DNA of 59,888 nt from Candidatus Levybacteria bacterium RIFCSPLOWO2_02_FULL_37_18 (GTDB lineage Bacteria; Patescibacteriota; Microgenomatia; Levybacterales; UBA12049). The stretch's first letter is position 1, and each line of letters begins with the position of its first letter. A model generated the notes under the pieces. It was not told the DNA's origin, did not search any database, and saw nothing but the letters and a program-made list of their open reading frames with translations. This document shows, in pieces, positions 43,849 to 52,503 of the stretch. The position numbers and the translations under genes were made by a program. The DNA lies in assembly GCA_001784115.1 (NCBI GenBank), contig MFPD01000020.1:1-59888 (forward strand), written 5' to 3'.

Positions 43849-45339
43849 ATGATAAAAGTGTTAAAGAGTAATTATATATATTTGATATTATCTTTTATCG
43901 TTGTAGTTGGTTTTTTTCTTAGATCAAGTGGGATTTTCTCTAATTCGTTTGCTTTCACTTATGATGTTGGAAGGGATCTTCTTGCAGTTCGTGATTTAGT
44001 TGTCAACCATAAAATTTCTTTAATAGGCGCCACAACCGGAAAAGAAGGTATATTTTATGGCCCAGTCTGGTATTGGATTTTGGCATTCCCTTTTATTATT
44101 TCTTCTGGTAATCCACAAATGATTGCATTGTTTATGGCATTCTGTGGAATTTTGGTTGTGCCTATAGGATATTTTTTAGGTGAAAAAATACATGGTAAGT
44201 TTTTAGGACTTACTCTTGCAGCATTTTTTAGTTTTTCACCTGTTATGATTGGCGTTTCTTCACAAATATGGAATCCAAATTTAATACCGCTTTTTGTAAT
44301 AATCCTTTTGAGTTTGCTGATACAGGAATCTTTAAGAAGTAAAAAGACGTTTTTTGTAATTGGTTTGCTGCTTGGAGTTATTTTAGAGCTGGAAATTGTT
44401 TTTGGAATTCTGCTAATAGTTGCTACCGGTATATACGTACTATGTACCGGAAACCTTAAGCAAAAAATTCTTCAGTTTTTTATTTTTTTGGCAGGTATTA
44501 TTTTGGTCCTGTTTCCTAAAATTATTTTCGATATTAGACATAATTTTTTAATGACGAGAAGTTTCTTTTCACTCTTTAATGGTCCTTTTTCAGAAAAACT
44601 TGGGTTATCTTTTTTGAGCAATTTTCCTCAACGTTTACAGGTATTATTTAATCTATTTTCAGATTCTTTAACTAATTCGAATAAATATCTTGCTTTCTAC
44701 CTTTTAGCCCTGTGCTTTGTTATACTTATTTACTTCCGTAAAAAACTATCAGGAACTCAGAAGAAAGAATTACAAATTATTTTTATCACTCTATTAACTT
44801 TTTTAATTGGATTAAGTTTTTTTTCTCATGATATTTGGTCACATTATATTATTGGTTTGCCTGTTTATTTTATTCTTACCATTACAGTAACAGTAGATAT
44901 AATGTCTAAAAATTTCAAACAGAAAAAAGCAGCGATACTACTTGTTGTTGTGATCTTAACAATTAATTTTAATCCAGTCCTCTTTTTAAGAGGTATAAGA
45001 TCACCTCTGTGGGAGGGGAATTCAGCTGTTTATAGGAACCAGCTAGCTGTTATAGATTATGTCTACAATGATACAGATGGAGAAAAGTTTAGCTATGTTG
45101 CTTACACACCGCCTATTCACGATTACACTTGGCAATATTTATTTCTATGGTATGGACAAAAAAAGTATCACTATGTACCAAGTAAAGTAACAGAAAAACT
45201 ATTTTATCTTATCTTAGAGCCAGATTATGAGAGGCCATCCCGGCTCAAAGATTGGTTGGAAATTAGAAAAAATGATGGCAAAATTATAAAAGAACAGGTT
45301 GTTAAAGGAGGGATAGTAGTACAGACAAGAATTCATTAA
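43849..45339 (+). CDS. GT-C glycosyltransferase with DxGRD loop
   Basis: This 496-residue polytopic protein is related to ArnT-like enzymes but has TYDVGRDLLAVRDLVVN (37-53, D39 and D43) in the first outer loop in place of DE. GATTGKEGIFYGPVWYWIL and SSQIWNPNLIPLFV follow. The paralogue at 47720 shares the plan (EETVRDAVVGIEAAREL and FGPLYTY). A short soluble tail contains DYVYNDTDGEKFSYVAYTPP. About ten to eleven hydrophobic segments are seen. It starts a PTPS/GT2/GT-C sub-block. Confidence 0.78.
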   Translation: MIKVLKSNYIYLILSFIVVVGFFLRSSGIFSNSFAFTYDVGRDLLAVRDLVVNHKISLIGATTGKEGIFYGPVWYWILAFPFIISSGNPQMIALFMAFCGILVVPIGYFLGEKIHGKFLGLTLAAFFSFSPVMIGVSSQIWNPNLIPLFVIILLSLLIQESLRSKKTFFVIGLLLGVILELEIVFGILLIVATGIYVLCTGNLKQKILQFFIFLAGIILVLFPKIIFDIRHNFLMTRSFFSLFNGPFSEKLGLSFLSNFPQRLQVLFNLFSDSLTNSNKYLAFYLLALCFVILIYFRKKLSGTQKKELQIIFITLLTFLIGLSFFSHDIWSHYIIGLPVYFILTITVTVDIMSKNFKQKKAAILLVVVILTINFNPVLFLRGIRSPLWEGNSAVYRNQLAVIDYVYNDTDGEKFSYVAYTPPIHDYTWQYLFLWYGQKKYHYVPSKVTEKLFYLILEPDYERPSRLKDWLEIRKNDGKIIKEQVVKGGIVVQTRIH

Positions 45340-45348
45340 TATTATTCA

Positions 45349-46992
45349 ATGAGAAATAAAAATTTGATTATCTTCTGTTTTATCACGCTTATTTCAATTT
45401 TTCCCCTTTTGGATCTTGCTCATCCTGGATTACCCATTACCCATGACGGACAAGATCATGTAGCCAGAATTGCAAATTTTTATGCAAATCTTGAAGAAGG
45501 AAATATAGTTCCCAGATGGGCATCTAATCTCAATTGGGGGTATGGCCATCCAATATTAATGTTTTTATATCCCTTGCCTTCTTATGTTGCTTCAATATTT
45601 CATTTCTTCGGCTTTTCACTTGTTGACAGTGTAAAAATAGTTTTTGCTGCCGGTTTTTTCCTAAGTGGTATCGTTATGTATGTATGGACTTCAATTTTTT
45701 TGGATAAAAGAAGCGCGTTTTTCGCTTCTTTATTATATCTTTTTGCCCCGTATCGATTTGTAGATTTATATGTACGAGGTGCAATTGGAGAACATATTGC
45801 GTTTATTTTTCCACCTTTAGTTTTTTGGGCAATTTTAAAGCTAAACAGAACTGCAGAGAAAAAATATCTTACATATGGTACTTTGGCACTTTCTGGGCTT
45901 ATTCTTTCTCATAATGCCATTACAATTATGTTTTTACCGCTCTTTTTTCTATATTTTGTCTTCATTTTTTATTTTGGGAAAAGAAGAAAATTATTTTTGT
46001 TCCAGTTTATTTCTTTAATAATTCTTGGTTTTGGATTAGCCTCTTTTTTTGTATTACCAGCTTTTTTTGAAGGAAAATATACATTGCGTGATATCGTTAC
46101 TGCCAAAACATCATTAAGTTTTTCTTCGGTTGGACAATTCTTATTCGGGGAATGGAATTATGGCGGAACAGGTGCTTTTACTGTCCAAATTGGACTCATA
46201 CAATTGTTTTTCATAGTTCTTTCATTGTTTTTTCTCGTTTTTGCCTTTCGAAAAAATAAACAAACGAAAATATTATTGGCTTGTCTAGAACTCTTGTTTT
46301 TACTCACGTTATTTTTAATGACTTCTCAGTCAAACGTTATTTGGGAAAAGGTTACCTTGTTACAAAAGTTTCAGTTTCCTTGGAGGTTTCTCTCTTTAGC
46401 TGTTTTTATTTCTGCTGCTATCGGAGGAATTACGTTTTCGGCTATTAAGGAAAAGTATAAAAATATTTTTTTGTTACTTATTGTTAGTGTTCTTTTGTTT
46501 GTTAATAAAGATTATTGGCGAGCTAAAGGATATCTTATTAAACCAGAAATTTTTTATACAGGAATTTATAACAGTACAACAGATACGGGAGAAAGTGCAC
46601 CAATATGGTCTGTGAGATTTATGGAGAAGAGACCAAAAAGTCGCTTGGAAACAATAGAGGGGGAGGGAAACGTTTTGGAAGTGAATCGTTTTTCAACAAA
46701 GCATGTTTATCAAATTACTTCTAAAGAAGGTCTTCGTATTAGAGAGAATACGTTGTACTTTCCGGGTTGGGAAGTATTTGTGGATGGGAAAAAAGTTCCA
46801 ATTGAGTTTCAAGATCCGGCAAATAGGGGACTTATTACATTTTTTTTAGAGGAAGGTATACACACCGTAAAGATAAAATTCACTGAGACAAAATTGAGAA
46901 TTCTTGCGGATAGCATAAGTATTGTTGGTTTGGTTTTTGTTACAATTTTAGGTATACTTAAAAAAAGATTACTATGGCCTCACTTTCGGTAG
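45349..46992 (+). CDS. PTPS-related polytopic membrane protein
   Basis: This 547-residue third copy of the PF10131-type family has HDGQDHVARIANFYANL near 31-47, WGYGHPILMFLYPLPSY, PYRFVDLYVRGAIGE, LSHN, and FQFPWRFLSL. The outer beta domain carries LYFPGWEVFVDGKKV, followed by a C-terminal helix. As in the other copies, the conserved HDG and RG motifs lie in outer loops and probably line a sugar-transfer site. It overlaps the following GT2 by 19 bases. Confidence 0.78.
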   Translation: MRNKNLIIFCFITLISIFPLLDLAHPGLPITHDGQDHVARIANFYANLEEGNIVPRWASNLNWGYGHPILMFLYPLPSYVASIFHFFGFSLVDSVKIVFAAGFFLSGIVMYVWTSIFLDKRSAFFASLLYLFAPYRFVDLYVRGAIGEHIAFIFPPLVFWAILKLNRTAEKKYLTYGTLALSGLILSHNAITIMFLPLFFLYFVFIFYFGKRRKLFLFQFISLIILGFGLASFFVLPAFFEGKYTLRDIVTAKTSLSFSSVGQFLFGEWNYGGTGAFTVQIGLIQLFFIVLSLFFLVFAFRKNKQTKILLACLELLFLLTLFLMTSQSNVIWEKVTLLQKFQFPWRFLSLAVFISAAIGGITFSAIKEKYKNIFLLLIVSVLLFVNKDYWRAKGYLIKPEIFYTGIYNSTTDTGESAPIWSVRFMEKRPKSRLETIEGEGNVLEVNRFSTKHVYQITSKEGLRIRENTLYFPGWEVFVDGKKVPIEFQDPANRGLITFFLEEGIHTVKIKFTETKLRILADSISIVGLVFVTILGILKKRLLWPHFR

Positions 46993-47723
46993 TTTTGGCG
47001 ACATATAACGAAGAAGAAAATCTCAAAAAATGCCTTGAATCGGTTCAAGATTTATGTAATGAAATAATTGTTGTTGATGGTGGCTCTGGGGACAAGACTG
47101 TAGAAATAGCAAAACAATTCAATGCAAAAGTATGTATCACAGATAACCCGCCTATTTTTCATATCAACAAACAGAAGGCAATATATAAGGCCACATGTGA
47201 TTGGATTTTACAACTGGATGCTGACGAACAAGTTACAGAGGGGCTCGCAGCGGAAATAAAAGAAAAAATAAAAAATATTCATGTCAATGGTTATTGGATA
47301 CCAAGAAAAAACTTTTTTCTAGGGAGATATTTATTAAAAGGAGGTCAATATCCGGATTATACTCTACGTCTTTATCGAAAAGGAAAAGGAAAACTTCCTC
47401 AGAAAAGTGTTCACGAACAAGCAGTGGTTGATGGAAAGTGTGAATATCTTGTTAACCCACTTATCCATATGGCAGATACTAATTTCAAAAGATACATAAT
47501 CCGATTTGGAAGATATACAGATCTTATTGCAGTGGAGTTGAAAAAAAAGAATAACAAGAGTCTTATTTTAGGCATACAATATTTATTGGTTTTACCTCCG
47601 TGGTGGTTTTTAAAAACATATATACGTCACAAGGGATTTATGGATTCATGGCAAGGACTTGTTTTTTCTTTTTTTTCTTCTTTAAGATTTCCAGTTGGTT
47701 ATATTAAATCCTTGAGCACATGA
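46974..47723 (+). CDS. GT2 glycosyltransferase, WaaE-like
   Basis: This 249-residue enzyme has LSVVLATYNEEENLKKCLES, IIVVDGGSGDKTVEIAKQF and LQLDADEQVTEGL (metal-binding D-A-D, then E). WIPRKNFFLGRYLLKGGQYP and VHEQAVVDG are the WaaE-type acceptor motifs. A C-terminal hydrophobic stretch with PPWWFLKTYIRHKG suggests a membrane-bound tail. It resembles 24466. The overlap of 19 bases upstream and four bases downstream indicates tight coupling. Confidence 0.84.
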   Translation: MASLSVVLATYNEEENLKKCLESVQDLCNEIIVVDGGSGDKTVEIAKQFNAKVCITDNPPIFHINKQKAIYKATCDWILQLDADEQVTEGLAAEIKEKIKNIHVNGYWIPRKNFFLGRYLLKGGQYPDYTLRLYRKGKGKLPQKSVHEQAVVDGKCEYLVNPLIHMADTNFKRYIIRFGRYTDLIAVELKKKNNKSLILGIQYLLVLPPWWFLKTYIRHKGFMDSWQGLVFSFFSSLRFPVGYIKSLST

Positions 47724-49249
47724 GAAAATTACTTCATAACTTTGCTGACAATTATAAAAGAAATAGGCGAGATGTTATTAAGTTAACAATTATTATTCTT
47801 CTTGGTAGTTTTTTAAGATTATTTAATTTTCCATACAGATACGGTCTTGGAGAAGAAACAGTACGAGATGCAGTGGTCGGTATTGAGGCCGCAAGGGAGC
47901 TTCAACTACCGCTAACTGGAGCTTTTTCTTCCTTAGGACCTTTTACTTTCGGTCCGTTATATACTTATCAGGTTGCATTCTCTTACCTTGTTTTACCGTT
48001 TAATTATTCCCCATGGATATATTTATCGCTCATCTCAATTTTTTATATTTATATAATTTATAAAATAGGTGAAATATTAAATGGTAAAAATTTCGGACTC
48101 ATTCTCGCGTTTATTGCGGCAATTTCACCTGCGCAAATTATTTCCGCGACTCATCTAACCAGTCATAACAATACCAACATATTTGTAGCTTTAACAATTT
48201 GGATTTTCTTAAAAATTTTTAAAAAAAATATCTCGTATTGGTGGGGGTTTTTCTTAGGAGTTTCTCTTGGATTTGGCATGAATTTGCACTATCAGATGAC
48301 TGGGTTATTTATTTTAGTAATACTTCTGCTATTTTACAAACCAAAAAGATACCTCTATTTTATTACTTCCATCGTAGGAATATTTGTAACATTCATCCCC
48401 CTTTTTATATTTGAACTAAATAATCATTGGTTTAATGTTAGAAACATGATTTATTATGCGATGTATGGAAAAAATCTTATGTATGTACCAAACAGATGGC
48501 TTTTTTACGTACGAGATTTTTGGCCGGCTTTTTGGGCGGATGCATTAGGGGTTCCTTTAATTGGAGGATATATATCCATTGTGATAGTTTCAGTTATTTT
48601 TTTGGCGGTTCTGAAAAAAAGAAAGCTTACAGCTCCCTTTTTAGCACTAATCATTTGTTTTATATTTAATTTTATCTTACTTCGGTATTATTGGGGACAT
48701 CGATTTTTCGGATACCTTAATTTTCTCCGTCCATTTGTTTTTATCCTTACCGGATTTGCACTTTTATATCTTTTTCAAATTAAGCAATACGGAAAGTACA
48801 TAGGAAGCATATTATTTATATTCCTTACGTTGTTTGCTGTGCCGCGAATAAAAGATAGTATCATTAAGGATCCGTTTACAATGCAGATGTATAAAGAAGT
48901 TGCTATTCTCAAAAATAAATTCCCAAGTAAAAAAATTACAGTTTATAAATGTACTAAAAAATATATTAGTGGGTCAAACACAGAACCCTTCTCTTTTGCT
49001 TTTTTACTAGATAAAGATAGACTGCTAACTAAATCAGGGGTTAATATCGGATTTATTGGAACTAAGGAAAATAACTGCATTTCTTCTCGGAATGAACTTA
49101 GTAAAAATATTTTAGAAATAAAAGATACTAATCTTCTTGATTTATCCCATATCTCGAAGAATAGTCTGGTTAAAGATGGCTGGGAAATAATAGATTTTAA
49201 ATATATTTATGATTTGAATGCCAGATGGTGGTTTAGAGAACAGCCATGA
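47720..49249 (+). CDS. GT-C glycosyltransferase, paralogue of 43849
   Basis: This 509-residue protein has a long basic N-terminus (about 18 residues) before the first helix. The outer loop is GLGEETVRDAVVGIEAAREL (42-61, acidic E45-E46 and D50), followed by SLGPFTFGPLYTY. SPAQIISATHLTSHNNTNIFVA resembles the SSQIWNPN segment of 43849. The soluble tail includes CTKKYISGSN and FIGTKENNC. The catalytic acidic residues differ from the DE type, so donor or mechanism details may differ. It precedes the secreted DUF5667-like protein with a four-base overlap. Confidence 0.77.
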   Translation: MRKLLHNFADNYKRNRRDVIKLTIIILLGSFLRLFNFPYRYGLGEETVRDAVVGIEAARELQLPLTGAFSSLGPFTFGPLYTYQVAFSYLVLPFNYSPWIYLSLISIFYIYIIYKIGEILNGKNFGLILAFIAAISPAQIISATHLTSHNNTNIFVALTIWIFLKIFKKNISYWWGFFLGVSLGFGMNLHYQMTGLFILVILLLFYKPKRYLYFITSIVGIFVTFIPLFIFELNNHWFNVRNMIYYAMYGKNLMYVPNRWLFYVRDFWPAFWADALGVPLIGGYISIVIVSVIFLAVLKKRKLTAPFLALIICFIFNFILLRYYWGHRFFGYLNFLRPFVFILTGFALLYLFQIKQYGKYIGSILFIFLTLFAVPRIKDSIIKDPFTMQMYKEVAILKNKFPSKKITVYKCTKKYISGSNTEPFSFAFLLDKDRLLTKSGVNIGFIGTKENNCISSRNELSKNILEIKDTNLLDLSHISKNSLVKDGWEIIDFKYIYDLNARWWFREQP

Positions 49250-49773
49250 AGAAACTGAATCTTCTTCTTATTTTTTTTGTTCTTTTTTTAAGTATACAAT
49301 CAATAGCTTTTGCGAATAGTTCGTATGTTCTCCCGTATCCTTCTAGCATGCCGGGAAGTATTCCTTATAAAGTTCATGTATTTATAGAACATATTTTAAA
49401 GTATTGGTATTTTGGAAGCTTTTCCCAATTTAAATACAATAGAAAATACGCAGACAAATATTTAATTGAAGCAAAAGTGCTTTTTGAATACGGCCAATAT
49501 CCTTTGGCTATTAAAGCATTGGAAAAATCAAACTTCTATTTTAAGAACGAATCCGATTTTCTTGTTCAAGCGGAAAGAGAAAATAAAAATATTAGTGAAA
49601 AAATGATGCTATTAAAAAATGCTTCACAAAAACATATAGAGGTTTTAGAAAAAATTAAAAAGGAGGTTCCAGAAAAATTTAATTGGAGTCCAGAAAAATC
49701 AATCCCGTACGAACTTCAAATACGCACAATAATTGACAAAGCGATTAAGGATCGAATGCAAGTATATGAATAA
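49246..49773 (+). CDS. Secreted DUF5667-like protein
   Basis: This small protein of 175 residues has a signal peptide (KK near the start, hydrophobic core 5-21, likely cleavage after AFA near 23). Mature residues YVLPYPSSMPGSIPYK are followed by a helical segment with KYWYFGSFSQFKYNRKYADK and EAKVLFEYGQYPLAIKALEK. This pattern resembles DUF5667-type extracytoplasmic proteins. No lipobox Cys is visible, so it is probably free or anchored by other means. It is the only small secreted protein in the cluster and could be an accessory or acceptor. It overlaps both neighbours by 4-8 bases. Confidence 0.65.
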   Translation: MKKLNLLLIFFVLFLSIQSIAFANSSYVLPYPSSMPGSIPYKVHVFIEHILKYWYFGSFSQFKYNRKYADKYLIEAKVLFEYGQYPLAIKALEKSNFYFKNESDFLVQAERENKNISEKMMLLKNASQKHIEVLEKIKKEVPEKFNWSPEKSIPYELQIRTIIDKAIKDRMQVYE

Positions 49774-50869
49774 AGCGTTTTTTTTTCTATTCGGAACATT
49801 CTTATTTCTAGTAAGTGTATTTTCATATTTGTTTGTCGAATCCAATGTTTTTTCCTTTTTTTTTGCTAGTTTTGCATTTAATAATAGATTAATAGTTTCA
49901 ATATTATTTATTATTGTAATATCAATATTTTTTCTTTTTTACTTGTTTCTCATTAGCAAAATTAAAGAAAAATCGATAACAATTTTTGATGTTTGGAAAA
50001 TTATTTTTCTTACTTGCATTTTTTTATTATTTTCTTATCCCGCGATGCTTTCGTATGATATATTTAATTACATTGTAACTGCGAAAGTAATATATCTGTA
50101 TCAGGAAAATCCATATATAATAATGCCAATTGAGTTTATCAGAGAACCACTTCTTGAATTCATGCACGCCGCAAACAAGATATCCTTATATGGTCCTTCC
50201 TGGATATTTTTAAGTTTTATTCCACATTTTACTGGTTTTCAAAATTTTACTTTTACATTGTTAACATTTAAAATTTTTAATCTTTTATTTTATTTAGGAA
50301 CAACGGTCTTAATATGGAAGCTTACAAAGAAAATTGTTTCGGTTGCTCTATTTTCTCTTAATCCTTTGGTAATAATAGAAACATTGATAAGTAGTCATAA
50401 TGATATTGTTATGATATTTTTTATGCTTTGTTCTTTTTTTTATATTCAGCAAAATAAAAAGATTCTAGCTCTGTTATTTTTGTTTGTTTCTATTCTGGTT
50501 AAGTATGCAACCATTTTTTTAGCCCCCATTTTTATATATCTTCTTTGGAAGAAAAATCAAGACATTAATTGGCAAAAAATATATAAATATTCTTTAATAT
50601 TAATGTCATTACCCTTTTTTCTTTCTCCTTTCAGAGAAGAAATATATCCATGGTATGCCATTTGGTTCCTTGTTTTTACGTCGCTGGTAAATAAAAAGAT
50701 AATAAATCAATTAACAACGGTATTTTCTTTCAGTTTGCTCTTGCGGTATATACCTTTTATCTATTGGGGTACTCATGCTGGTATTACTCCTTTTTTAAAA
50801 ATTGGAGTTACCTTTTTCCCGCTATCACTCTACAGTATCTATTATTGGATTAAAAGAAGATATGCGTAG
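49766..50869 (+). CDS. MptB/DUF2029-like polytopic mannosyltransferase
   Basis: This 367-residue paralogue of 7563 shares SYDIFNYIVTAKVIYLYQEN, NPYII, YGPSWIF, and NPLVIIETLISSHNDIV. The Asp in SYDIFNY is the likely catalytic residue by analogy with MptA/MptB. ATG 49766 overlaps the upstream stop by eight bases; a start at 49733 would extend into that gene. The two MptB-like genes lie near opposite ends of the cluster, each followed by GT-C genes. The next gene overlaps by eight bases. Confidence 0.75.
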   Translation: MNKAFFFLFGTFLFLVSVFSYLFVESNVFSFFFASFAFNNRLIVSILFIIVISIFFLFYLFLISKIKEKSITIFDVWKIIFLTCIFLLFSYPAMLSYDIFNYIVTAKVIYLYQENPYIIMPIEFIREPLLEFMHAANKISLYGPSWIFLSFIPHFTGFQNFTFTLLTFKIFNLLFYLGTTVLIWKLTKKIVSVALFSLNPLVIIETLISSHNDIVMIFFMLCSFFYIQQNKKILALLFLFVSILVKYATIFLAPIFIYLLWKKNQDINWQKIYKYSLILMSLPFFLSPFREEIYPWYAIWFLVFTSLVNKKIINQLTTVFSFSLLLRYIPFIYWGTHAGITPFLKIGVTFFPLSLYSIYYWIKRRYA

Positions 50870-52502
50870 AATTTTGCCGTTTCTTATCGTATTAGCTTTT
50901 GGGTTTTTCTCTGTTTTATCTCTATTTCATCCGGGTTTACCTCCAACTCATGACGGAGAATACCACGTGGTAAGATTTTATGAGTTTAATAAAACATTAT
51001 TAAGCGGGCAATTATATCCAAGGTGGGCACCTGATTTAAATAAAGGATACGGTTCTCCCATACTTAATTATTACTATCAATTGCCAAATTATTTTGCGTC
51101 TTTTTTGCATCTGTTAGGACTTAGTTTTATAGATTCTTTCAAAATCGAATTAATTCTAGCTACCTTATTCGGTGGGTTACTCTTTTTTTTATGGGCAAGA
51201 ATATTTTGGGGAACGGCTGGAGGAGTAATTTCTTCAGTTTTGTATATATATTCACCTTATCGTCTGGTTGACATTTTTATACGAGGGTCTGTGGGTGAAG
51301 TTCTTGCATTGTGTTTTTTCCCGGGGTTTTTGTGGTCTATAACTGAGTTTGTAAAAAGAAGAGAGCGGAAATTTTTTGTTTTTTCGGTACTTCTTCTTTC
51401 TCTTGTGATTTTCTCTCACAATATATTGGCTTATATGTTTTTTTCTTTTGCAATTTTATATACTTTTTTTATACTACTTATTAACAAAGTTGGGAAGAAA
51501 ACATGGATATTTTCCACGGTCATTTTATTATTGAGTATAGGAATAGCAGGTATATTTTGGGTACCAGCTTTATTCGAGAGACATTACGTGCAAGGACTTG
51601 AAATTTTTGACTATAAAAGTCATTTCCCCGAACTTTATCAGCTTTTATTTCCATCGTGGGGAACAGGTTTTTCTAATTCTGACCTAGGAAATGAAATGTC
51701 TTTTCAGCTAGGAGTAATGAATCTTATCTCGGTATTTTTTGGAATAGCGAGTTTTTTTATTTTAAAAGAAAAAAATTTAAAAAAAACTATTTTATTTTTT
51801 ATAACAGGATTTTCTTTCGTTCTCTTTCTGATGCTTAAAAACTCGTTATTTTTATGGGAATACATTCCTTTTTTAAATTATTTTCAGTTTCCCTGGCGGT
51901 TATTAAGCTTAGAGATAATAATAACTTCATTTTTAGGTGGAAGTTTATGGAAAATGATTGTTTCTGAAAAATCTAAAACTAAAGGTTTTATTTCATTGGT
52001 TATTTTTGCAATATGTACTGTAATTGTCACATCTGAATATATAAAACCTGCCTATTTCTTGGAAAGATCAGATGATTACTATATTACGGAATCAGATTTT
52101 ATTGATAGTACAAATACTCCAGGTAATGCTTTAAATGTAGTAGGCTTCAACAGCCAATTAAAACGGACTAAAGAAAAAATTAGCTTTATTAGTGATTCGG
52201 GCGTTATTCTTTCAGAGATGATTTCTCCCACTCGCTATATTTTCAATGTAAACCTTAAAAATAATACAACAGCGGTAATTCAAACGGCGTATTTTCCGGC
52301 TTGGAGAGCAAAGACGAATAAAGGAAAAATAAATCTTACTAAAGATGAAAATGGTCTTATAAAAATTGATCTTAATAGTTCCGTTAAATCTCTTGAAATA
52401 TTTTTTACATCTACCGTTTTTGTGAAAGCGGGAGAATTTCTTTCCGCATTTTCTTTAATAAGTTTGATTTTTGTATATCATTATTTCAGGAAAACAATTT
52501 AA
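50862..52502 (+). CDS. PTPS-related polytopic membrane protein
   Basis: This 546-residue fourth copy has HDGEYHVVRFYEFNKTL near 27-43, KGYGSPILNYYYQLPNY, PYRLVDIFIRGSVGE, FSHN and FQFPWRLLSL. The outer domain has AYFPAWRAKTNKG, with the lysine-rich loop shorter than the 45349 version, then a C-terminal helix. ATG 50862 overlaps the upstream stop by eight bases; 50802 is an unlikely start inside the previous gene. Confidence 0.78.
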   Translation: MRRILPFLIVLAFGFFSVLSLFHPGLPPTHDGEYHVVRFYEFNKTLLSGQLYPRWAPDLNKGYGSPILNYYYQLPNYFASFLHLLGLSFIDSFKIELILATLFGGLLFFLWARIFWGTAGGVISSVLYIYSPYRLVDIFIRGSVGEVLALCFFPGFLWSITEFVKRRERKFFVFSVLLLSLVIFSHNILAYMFFSFAILYTFFILLINKVGKKTWIFSTVILLLSIGIAGIFWVPALFERHYVQGLEIFDYKSHFPELYQLLFPSWGTGFSNSDLGNEMSFQLGVMNLISVFFGIASFFILKEKNLKKTILFFITGFSFVLFLMLKNSLFLWEYIPFLNYFQFPWRLLSLEIIITSFLGGSLWKMIVSEKSKTKGFISLVIFAICTVIVTSEYIKPAYFLERSDDYYITESDFIDSTNTPGNALNVVGFNSQLKRTKEKISFISDSGVILSEMISPTRYIFNVNLKNNTTAVIQTAYFPAWRAKTNKGKINLTKDENGLIKIDLNSSVKSLEIFFTSTVFVKAGEFLSAFSLISLIFVYHYFRKTI

Positions 52503-52503
52503 A

